NCBI GenBank assembly: GCA_964632135.1
Contig: CAZWEI010000055.1
Location: 1 to 7,112, forward strand
Direction of reading: 5' to 3'
Origin: JBFMAP01 sp964632135
GTDB lineage: Archaea; Micrarchaeota; Micrarchaeia; Burarchaeales; JBFMAP01
DNA: 7,112 bases
Positions 1-4,504 of the stretch are shown piece after piece (position 1 is the first letter of the stretch; every line of letters begins with the position of its first letter). Position numbers and translations under genes: made by a program. Below the pieces are notes generated by a model. That model was not told where the DNA came from, made no database searches, and was given only the letters and a program-made list of their open reading frames with translations.

Positions 1-34
1 ATTTCTGAATCATGTAATCCCAGAGGTGAGAAAA

Positions 35-334
35 ATGGTTTGTTATGCTATACCCACAACAGCAGCTATTCTACACCATTTTATGAGAGGGCGGATGCCT
101 TCATGGAAGAACAGCCAGAAGCACAAATCGTTGAACCTGCTTTTGTTGGGGGGAGCGATATTCGGCGTTGTCGACCACCTTTGGAACGGCGAACTATTCC
201 TGGTTGGCCCGAACATACTTAGCGACATCTTGCTCGGATTCGCCATAACGCTGACAATAATAGGCGCATGGGCAGTGATGGTGCGCCTCGAGGAAACGTC
301 CCAGAAAAGCGCTTCAAAAGCTGCGGCGAACTAA
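35..334 (+). CDS. Small two-helix membrane protein, conserved-looking, function unknown
   Basis: This encodes a 99-residue protein. I chose ATG at 35 because GAGGTGAG (23-30) is a strong archaeal ribosome binding site about 5 nt upstream; a GTG at 26 is in frame but lies inside that site. After a short N-terminal stretch with His14-His15 and a basic segment (about 18-31), two hydrophobic segments follow: about 33-50 and 61-83. The first ends in the polar group DHLWNGE (47-53), unusual at a membrane edge; the tail (84-99) is charged and soluble. It is probably an inner-membrane hairpin protein with both ends on one side. The HH and DH pairs could bind metal, but that is a guess. It resembles small archaeal membrane proteins I have seen annotated only as hypothetical. 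The upstream gene is outside the window, so operon membership cannot be judged. Confidence 0.82.
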   Translation: MVCYAIPTTAAILHHFMRGRMPSWKNSQKHKSLNLLLLGGAIFGVVDHLWNGELFLVGPNILSDILLGFAITLTIIGAWAVMVRLEETSQKSASKAAAN

Positions 335-341
335 TTTTAAC

Positions 342-438
342 TGAAGCCCCAGGCGACCGAACAGAGCGAAGCTCTGTGAGGGATTTTGCCGACGCGAGGA
401 GGCAAAACTGGGGCTGAGCAAAGTGAAGCCCCAGGCGA
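342..438. repeat. 15-bp direct repeat of the tRNA 3' end flanking a palindromic element
   Basis: TGAAGCCCCAGGCGA occurs at 342-356 and 424-438. The second copy contains the 3' end of the minus-strand tRNA-Thr: acceptor strand, part of the T-stem and discriminator. Including flanks, 17 of 18 positions match (339-356 against 421-438). Between them, 346-352 (GCCCCAG) pairs with 408-414 (CTGGGGC), enclosing two hairpins: 361-367 with 371-377 (7 bp, core GCGAAGC) and 384-390 with 401-407 (7 bp, loop of 10). The second hairpin abuts the closing stem, so either strand could fold as a three-way junction. It cannot fold as a tRNA because it has no T-arm. The element may be a REP/MITE-like palindrome or the scar of integration into a tRNA 3' end. 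Confidence 0.7.
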
Positions 439-498
439 GGATTGAACTCGCGGCCTTTTGCTTACCATGCAAACGCTCTACCACTGAGCTACTGGGGC
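427..498 (-). tRNA. tRNA-Thr, anticodon GGU
   Basis: Read on the minus strand, a full cloverleaf is visible. The acceptor stem is GCCCCAG (498-492) with CTGGGGC (434-428), 7 perfect pairs. The D-arm is GCTC/GAGC with loop AGTGGTA. The anticodon stem is TTTGC/GCAAA with loop ATGGTAA, placing GGT at positions 34-36, which reads ACC and ACU threonine codons. A 5-nt variable region follows, then T-stem GCGAG/CTCGC with loop TTCAATC. The discriminator is U (427), as known for archaeal tRNA-Thr. CCA is not encoded. There is no intron. A palindromic element repeats its 3' end just downstream, and two nested hairpins begin at its 5' end. Confidence 0.93.
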
Positions 499-553
499 GC
501 AATTTTTGCTTTGCTACGCAAAAATGCGCATTTGCGCGGAGCGCAAATTGCGC
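497..553. repeat. Two overlapping near-perfect hairpins at the tRNA 5' end
   Basis: Hairpin A pairs 497-509 with 518-529 (12 bp with a bulged A, 8-nt loop). Hairpin B pairs 526-537 with 541-553 (12 bp with one bulge, GGA loop). They share the GCGC at 526-529, so they cannot both form fully. A also includes the first two bases of the tRNA gene. No coding potential is evident. A TATA-like run on the minus strand (ATATTTTTATC, about 592-582) would start a tRNA transcript near 562, placing both hairpins in its 5' leader. No better TATA box is evident closer to the tRNA. Confidence 0.6.
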
Positions 554-605
554 GGCTGCGAGGATATTCCTCAACAACAAGATAAAAATATGTCGCTCGC
601 GAATG

Positions 606-625
606 CGCGCGCCTCGGGGCGCGCG
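606..625. repeat. GC-only hairpin (8-bp stem, 4-nt loop)
   Basis: CGCGCGCC (606-613) pairs perfectly with GGCGCGCG (618-625) around loop TCGG. It lies just ahead of the TATAAA box of the HEAT-repeat gene and between the two opposed promoters. The alternating CG run is also of the kind prone to Z-DNA. No T-run follows on the plus strand, so it is not a simple terminator in that direction. Confidence 0.55.
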
Positions 626-632
626 AAAGTGA

Positions 633-668
633 TATAAACTCTCTCCGACATAACAATATACTTGTTCT
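633..668 (+). promoter_or_regulatory. Promoter of the HEAT-repeat gene with conserved start-site box
   Basis: TATAAA (633-638) is followed 19 bp later, start to start, by AACAATATACT-tg-TTCT (652-668). Transcription would begin about 26 bp past the TATA box, near 660-662, inside the second box, leaving a leader of roughly 30 nt that carries the GAGGTG ribosome binding site (679-684). The same two elements at the same spacing lie ahead of the oxidoreductase gene (5996-6031). Confidence 0.55.
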
Positions 669-689
669 TGAATCGTTTGAGGTGGTCGT

Positions 690-1586
690 GTGAGCGTAGA
701 TTTCCAGACCCGTTTCAACATGGCGCACGCGGAACTGGAGAAAATAAAGTTAAAATCATCCGAACATGGTATTACTTCTTCGGACATATTGGCGCTTAAG
801 GGGTACCTGTTCCACGAGTATGGTGGGATACGCACCGAGGCTCTCGATGTTCTAAAAGTGGTTGTAAAGACTGCGCGCGATGCGGAGCACCCCTCTGACT
901 TCAAAGCGCGCAAGAATGCGAGATTCGTTCTTAACCTTTTGGACAACAACCTGAGAAAAGAATTTGAACGCGGACTAATGCACAGCTACGCGCCATTCTA
1001 CAATGTAGCTCCTCTCCCAATTATGACATCCATCGTTACGGGGGATGTCGAATTTTTTTCTTCCATGATGAAAATCAAAGATTATGTAACTGACTCGTGC
1101 ACCGTGTGCATAGATGCCCTTGGCATTCTCGCTGCCGAGTCCTCGCTTAAGATCATAATGCTTTTTTCAGAAGTGGACGACCACTTCGTGAGAATGTCGG
1201 TTGCGAGGGCACTCGGCAGTTTCAAAGGAAAAGAAGTAATCGAAACTCTTGTGCGTATGATGAATGATGAAACTTCTGGGGTTCAGAAATATGCGATCGA
1301 AAGCTTTGGACGAATTGGTGATCCCTCTGCAGTTGACGAGATCATAAAAGCGATGCAGAAAGGAAAGCTTTTTTGGATTAGAGAAGGAATAATCGCGGCT
1401 AATAGTGTAGGCGACAAATGTTTATTTACGCGGGAGGAAAAAGACAGATTCAGAAAAGTTACTGAGGAGATATCAGACAGTATCTACGGGAAGATAATGC
1501 AAAATTGGTTTAAACGACACCGCATAGACAATTCTATAAAAAAATCAAGAAAAGAATTAACAAAAATGTTGCGATGCCCTGCTTAG
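690..1586 (+). CDS. HEAT-repeat protein of unknown partner
   Basis: This encodes 298 residues, starting at GTG 690 with GAGGTG (679-684) 5 nt upstream. The sequence is almost wholly helical. The clearest HEAT or PBS-lyase-like repeats are at about 164-191 (VRMSVARALGSFKGKEVIE) and 193-222 (VQKYAIESFGRIGDPSAVDEII), with a weaker one near 131-160 and possible degenerate helices before it. The C-terminus (about 250-298) is highly basic (KRHRIDNSIKKSRKELTK), suggesting contact with nucleic acid or an acidic partner. HEAT arrays are scaffolds for protein binding and occasionally carry phycocyanobilin-lyase activity; nothing here indicates that enzyme. No signal peptide or membrane segment is seen, so it is probably cytoplasmic. 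From about 1000 onward it largely lacks the GCGC words common in purH, alaX and hisC. It appears to be a single-gene unit. Confidence 0.85.
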   Translation: MSVDFQTRFNMAHAELEKIKLKSSEHGITSSDILALKGYLFHEYGGIRTEALDVLKVVVKTARDAEHPSDFKARKNARFVLNLLDNNLRKEFERGLMHSYAPFYNVAPLPIMTSIVTGDVEFFSSMMKIKDYVTDSCTVCIDALGILAAESSLKIIMLFSEVDDHFVRMSVARALGSFKGKEVIETLVRMMNDETSGVQKYAIESFGRIGDPSAVDEIIKAMQKGKLFWIREGIIAANSVGDKCLFTREEKDRFRKVTEEISDSIYGKIMQNWFKRHRIDNSIKKSRKELTKMLRCPA

Positions 1587-1622
1587 CCACTCGCGCAAAA
1601 CTCCCGCGCGCCAACAAGAACA

Positions 1623-1707
1623 TTTTTTAAACTATACCGTGCAACTATTTCAACTGGTTCTCGTGTAATTCTCGCGCACGCGTCCGTGCGCGTTTTGTCG
1701 TGATTTG
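1623..1707 (+). promoter_or_regulatory. purH promoter and leader hairpin
   Basis: A TTTTTTAAAC TATA-like box (1623-1632) would give a transcription start near 1654 and a leader of about 54 nt. In the leader, CGCGCACG (1673-1680) pairs perfectly with CGTGCGCG (1685-1692) around CGTC, followed at once by TTTTG. The hairpin ends 15 nt before the chosen ATG. It could act as an attenuator or block the weak ribosome binding site (GTGAT, 1700-1704). No regulator or ligand can be inferred. Confidence 0.5.
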
Positions 1708-3261
1708 ATGGTTAGTGTATCCCGCGCGCTCATAAGCGTCTCGGACAAGACCGGCGTCGCCGATTTCGCGCGCTACCTGAGCGAACTGGGGATTGAAATT
1801 CTCTCGACAGGCGGGACGGCAAAGGCGCTTTCTGATGGCGGCGTGCGCGTGCGGCAGGTCTCGGATTACACCGGCTTTCCGGAGATGATGGACGGCCGCG
1901 TGAAGACGCTCCACCCGAAAATTCACGGCGCGCTCCTCGCGCTCCGCAGCGACAAATCCCACATGGAGCAGGCAAGCAAGCACAATATTGAACTTATTGA
2001 CATGGTCGTGGTTAATCTCTATCCATTTGAAAAAACAATCGCGCGCCCAGATGTGAAACTCGAGGAGGCGATCGAGAACATCGACATCGGAGGACCCACG
2101 CTGATTCGCTCCGCGGCGAAGAACCACGCGAGCGTTGCGGTCGTCGTTAACCCAGCGAGATACGGCGCGCTCATCGAGGAGTTGAGGAGGAGCAACCGCG
2201 AACTCTCTGACAGCACGCGCGCATCGCTCGCGCTCGAGGCGTTCCAGCACACGGCGCACTACGATTCGGTGATAACAAACTACCTCAGCAGGATTTACGA
2301 GAAGGGAAACGGCTTCCCGAAATTCCTCAACCTCTCGTACGAGAAACTTCAGGAACTGAGATACGGTGAGAACCCGCACCAGAAGGCCGCGCTTTACAAG
2401 TCGAACGAGACTATGCGCGAGGCGTGCATCCCAAACGCAAAGCAACTTCACGGAATCGAACTCTCCTACAACAATTTACTCGACGTGGACTCGGCGCTCG
2501 CGCTCCTCAAGGAGTTCGACGGGCCCGCGGCCGTGATAATGAAGCACAACAACCCCTGCGGCGTCGGGATTGCAGAGAAGATTTCAGACGCGTTCTCAAA
2601 AGCATTTTCCACGGACCCGGAGGCAGCGTACGGCGGGGTTTACGCGCTCAACAGGAAGGTGGATGCCGCGACAGCGGAGAAACTCGTTCCAATATTCGTT
2701 GATGTCATTCTCGCGCCCGCGTATGAGGAGAAGGCGCTCGAGATGCTCAGGAGAAAGAAGAACGCACGCATCCTAGAGATGGGCGAGATAAGCACTGAAA
2801 AACACGAAAGCAAGGAATTCCGCAGCGTCCTGGGCGGGCTGCTCGCGCAGGAGAGGAACATCAAACTTTTCAACGGCGAGCCGCGCGTAGTCACCAGAAG
2901 GAAGCCAACACAGAAGGAGATGAGGATGCTCGAGTTCGCGTGGAAGGTCTGCAAGCACGTGAAATCAAATGCAATCGTTTACGCGCTCGAGGACCGCACG
3001 ATTGGCATAGGCGCTGGGCAGATGAAGCGCGTCGACTCCTCCAAGATTGGCGTGCTGAAGGCGCTGAGCTCCCCAAAAGGAACAGTGCTCGCGTCTGACG
3101 CGTTCCTCCCGTTCCGCGACTCCATTGACGCAGCTGCGATGGCAGGCGTGACCGCGGTCATCCAGCCGGGAGGCTCGAAGCGCGATCCCGAGGCAATCCG
3201 CGCGGCTAACGAGCACAGGATAGCAATGATTTTCACAGGAATAAGGCAGTTCAGGCACTAG
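1708..3261 (+). CDS. purH: Bifunctional AICAR transformylase / IMP cyclohydrolase
   Basis: This catalyses the last two steps of IMP synthesis: formylation of AICAR using 10-formyl-tetrahydrofolate, then ring closure of FAICAR to IMP, in the cytoplasm. At 517 residues it is full length for the family. The N-terminal cyclohydrolase (MGS-like) domain shows ISVSDK (9-14), STGGTAK (33-39), DGRVKTLHPKIHG (62-74, with Lys66), NLYPF (103-107) and ENIDIGGPTLIRSAAKN (123-139). The transformylase domain shows RYGENPHQ (218-225), SYNNLLDVDSA (253-263), catalytic Lys279-His280 in KHNNPCG, DPEAAYGG (303-310), and a C-terminal IQPGGSKRD and GIRQFRH. ATG 1708 is preferred over an in-frame TTG at 1705. Many archaea instead use PurP and PurO, so a fused bacterial-type PurH suggests lateral gain. 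It shares AICAR with histidine synthesis, relevant to the hisC-like gene nearby. Its 3' end converges on the terminator of the cysteine-rich gene. Confidence 0.97.
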   Translation: MVSVSRALISVSDKTGVADFARYLSELGIEILSTGGTAKALSDGGVRVRQVSDYTGFPEMMDGRVKTLHPKIHGALLALRSDKSHMEQASKHNIELIDMVVVNLYPFEKTIARPDVKLEEAIENIDIGGPTLIRSAAKNHASVAVVVNPARYGALIEELRRSNRELSDSTRASLALEAFQHTAHYDSVITNYLSRIYEKGNGFPKFLNLSYEKLQELRYGENPHQKAALYKSNETMREACIPNAKQLHGIELSYNNLLDVDSALALLKEFDGPAAVIMKHNNPCGVGIAEKISDAFSKAFSTDPEAAYGGVYALNRKVDAATAEKLVPIFVDVILAPAYEEKALEMLRRKKNARILEMGEISTEKHESKEFRSVLGGLLAQERNIKLFNGEPRVVTRRKPTQKEMRMLEFAWKVCKHVKSNAIVYALEDRTIGIGAGQMKRVDSSKIGVLKALSSPKGTVLASDAFLPFRDSIDAAAMAGVTAVIQPGGSKRDPEAIRAANEHRIAMIFTGIRQFRH

Positions 3262-3265
3262 CCAA

Positions 3266-3304
3266 TGCATAAAAATAAAAATAGAGGAAGGGCTCAGCCC
3301 TTCC
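3266..3304 (-). terminator. Intrinsic terminator of the cysteine-rich gene
   Basis: On the minus strand GGAAGGGC (3304-3297) pairs with GCCCTTCC (3293-3286), 8 bp, followed by a T-rich tract TCTATTTTTATTTTTATG (3285-3268). The 3-nt loop TGA (3296-3294) is the stop codon of the cysteine-rich gene, so the stem's first arm encodes the C-terminal Gly-Lys-Gly. Reading on the plus strand there is no T-run after the hairpin, so it serves only the minus-strand gene. Confidence 0.75.
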
Positions 3305-3452
3305 CGACTGGCCCGCAGCAGCAACATCCGAGTTTTCCCTCCTTGAAGTTCTTCAGGCATTCCTTCACCCCCTTGCCCTTTGCCTCGATGCGCACGCCCC
3401 CCTCCGTTTCATACACTTTCGTCTCGCAGCACAGTTTCTCGTCCTTTTCCAT
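3294..3452 (-). CDS. 52-residue cysteine-rich mini-protein, possible metal or redox protein
   Basis: The start is ATG 3452-3450, preceded on the minus strand by GGGGTG and a 6-nt spacer, a good archaeal ribosome binding site. A TTG 51 nt upstream keeps the frame open, but it lies inside the operator palindrome and has no such site. The protein has seven cysteines: a Cys8-Cys9 pair, Cys32, and four in a row at 43-46 (GCCCCGP). Between them is a charged stretch, KVYETEGGVRIEAKGKG (12-28), that looks like a beta hairpin, and a short helix near 29-37. It has no signal peptide or membrane segment. Thiols this dense usually mean soft-metal binding or a redox role; that is an inference, and I do not recognise a named family. 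It ends in its own terminator and diverges from the cysteine-bearing padR, so it is the likely repression target. Confidence 0.72.
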   Translation of the reverse strand: MEKDEKLCCETKVYETEGGVRIEAKGKGVKECLKNFKEGKLGCCCCGPVGKG

Positions 3453-3467
3453 TCTTTGCACCCCGCA

Positions 3468-3537
3468 ATCCAGTATATTGGATATGCAATATTGTATGCC
3501 CAATACTAATATTTAAATATATCGCTTGTCCAATACT
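3468..3537. promoter_or_regulatory. Divergent control region: two palindromes, 30-bp-spaced half-sites, TATA box
   Basis: ATCCAGTATATTGGAT (3468-3483) is a palindrome with one mismatched pair. Overlapping it, a 30-bp dyad (3476-3505) runs from TATTGG through a perfect CAATATTG centre (3487-3494) to CCAATA. The half-site CCARTA on the plus strand begins at 3470, 3500 and 3530, exactly 30 bp apart; the last two extend to CCAATACT. The AT-rich palindrome ATATTTAAATAT (3509-3520) can act as a TATA box both ways. Its centre is about 27 bp before the padR ATG, implying a leaderless padR mRNA. For the cysteine-rich gene it would start transcription near 3489, inside the dyad. The sites are thus placed for repression of the mini-protein and autoregulation of padR. 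Binding by this PadR is an inference. Confidence 0.65.
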
Positions 3538-3542
3538 CACGC

Positions 3543-3860
3543 ATGAAACGCTGCTGCCCGGTGCCCTCGTGCTGCGACATGCGCGGCTTCCTCTCTCTGC
3601 TGATACTCTGGTCTCTCCGCAAAAAGAGTATGAGCGGGGAGGAGCTGGCGCGCGAGATAGGTGCGCGCAAGGGCGCCAGGCTCAACCCGGGAACGATATA
3701 TCCCGCGCTCAAGCGGCTCGCGAAGGAAAAGATGATAACCTACAAGGCAGAGGGAAGGGTGAAAAGATACTCCCTCACGCGCGCAGGGCGCGCCGAGCTG
3801 AACTCGGCAGGCAAAATGTGCCACCGCATTTTCCACGACCTGGTAGAGGCGTTCAAATGA
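3543..3860 (+). CDS. PadR-family transcriptional repressor with cysteine-rich N-terminus
   Basis: This encodes 105 residues with a PadR winged-helix domain: helix 1 MRGFLSLLILWSL (13-25), MSGEELAREI (30-39), recognition region LNPGTIYPALKRL (47-59) and wing RVKRYSLTRAGRAEL (72-86), then a C-terminal dimer helix (87-105). The start is ATG 3543; there is no ribosome binding site, but a TATA box sits at the distance expected for a leaderless mRNA. Unlike plain PadR proteins it begins MKRCCPVPSCCDMRG, with Cys4-Cys5 and Cys10-Cys11, plus Cys93-His94 and His98 in the last helix, a plausible metal or thiol sensing site. Palindromic sites lie directly upstream, and the divergent gene also encodes a cysteine-rich protein, which supports a matched sensor-effector pair. 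It overlaps alaX by ATGA. The ligand is unknown; PadR relatives sense small molecules, drugs or metals. Confidence 0.9.
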   Translation: MKRCCPVPSCCDMRGFLSLLILWSLRKKSMSGEELAREIGARKGARLNPGTIYPALKRLAKEKMITYKAEGRVKRYSLTRAGRAELNSAGKMCHRIFHDLVEAFK

Positions 3861-4504
3861 CTACAGAAAAACTTTTCTGGAAGGACCCGTACATGCGCGA
3901 GTTCGAGGCGCGCGTCATTTCAATAGACGGCGCGAACGTTGTTCTCGATAAAACCTGTTTCTACCCGCGCGGAGGCGGGCAGGTCGGCGACATAGGCGAG
4001 ATAAACGGGATAAAAGTTTTGAATACCACAAAAGACGAAAGCGAAAATATTTTGCACGCGCTCGAGCGCGCGCCTGATTTTGGCGTTGGCGTTGTTGTTC
4101 GCGGAAAGATTGACTGGGATAAGCGCTACAGCACGATGAAACTCCACTCGTCCGCGCACATCGTTTATTATCTGATGAGGGAAGTTTTCGGCGAGGAGTG
4201 CACCATCGCGTCTCCGGGAATCGTGGACGAGAAGAAGGATCGCTCGGATTATCTTTTCAATACGCCACTTGATAGAGAGAAGCTCGCGCTCGTTGAGAAA
4301 AAAGCGAACGAGATTATTCAGGAGGCGCGCGAGATACGCACGTGGGACGAAGAAGGAAAGCGGTACTGGGAGATGATTCCATTTCCTAGAATGATGTGCG
4401 CTGGCACGCACGTGAGAAACTCCAGCGAGATAGGCAACGTGGCTGTGGCGCGCGGAAAGAAGCCGGGCGCTGGAAAGGAGAGAATCGAGATTTCTTTAAG
4501 ATGA
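3857..4504 (+). CDS. alaX: AlaX-M type alanyl-tRNA editing hydrolase
   Basis: This free-standing editing factor hydrolyses tRNA-Ala mischarged with serine (or glycine), backing up alanyl-tRNA synthetase in the cytoplasm. At 215 residues it matches the AlaX-M class. An N-terminal barrel carries the glycine-rich motif FYPRGGGQVGD (35-45). The editing core has zinc ligands His97 and His101 in HSSAH, and Cys181 and His185 in CAGTH. There is no aminoacylation domain, so it is not a truncated AlaRS. ATG 3857 sits within ATGA, overlapping the padR stop by 4 nt, so the two should be co-transcribed and translationally coupled; alaX has no promoter of its own. The open frame runs back to 3380, but upstream of 3857 it is only the shadow of padR. 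Its last 9 nt overlap the convergent hisC-like gene. Control by a PadR regulator is unusual for this family. Confidence 0.95.
   Translation: MTTEKLFWKDPYMREFEARVISIDGANVVLDKTCFYPRGGGQVGDIGEINGIKVLNTTKDESENILHALERAPDFGVGVVVRGKIDWDKRYSTMKLHSSAHIVYYLMREVFGEECTIASPGIVDEKKDRSDYLFNTPLDREKLALVEKKANEIIQEAREIRTWDEEGKRYWEMIPFPRMMCAGTHVRNSSEIGNVAVARGKKPGAGKERIEISLR

Noticed and set aside
346..414. Second, degenerate tRNA gene
   Set aside because: The closing stem equals the tRNA acceptor stem, but the inside has only two long hairpins with 7-bp stems. It has no T-loop and no anticodon arm of normal size, so it is reported as a palindromic element.
497..625. CRISPR-like or tandem repeat array
   Set aside because: The similar GCGCAA words form hairpins rather than evenly spaced direct repeats with unique spacers, and no cas gene is present.
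314..949. 211-codon minus-strand open frame
   Set aside because: It runs through the tRNA gene, the hairpins and the 5' part of the HEAT-repeat gene. Its translation is low-complexity in feel (Arg/Ser/Ala rich) with no recognisable domain, so it is a shadow.
1645..2451. 268-codon minus-strand open frame antisense to purH
   Set aside because: Long antisense frames are expected opposite a GC-rich gene. The translation is Arg/Val/Ala rich without motifs, while the plus strand has unmistakable PurH signatures.
3453..3503. N-terminal extension of the cysteine-rich protein from TTG 3503
   Set aside because: The extension lies inside the operator palindrome and has no ribosome binding site, whereas ATG 3452 has GGGGTG at the right distance.
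3380..3856. Upstream extension of the alaX frame
   Set aside because: It overlaps padR in another frame, reads as low-quality Arg/Gly/Ala-rich sequence, and AlaX-M proteins begin at the ATG at 3857.
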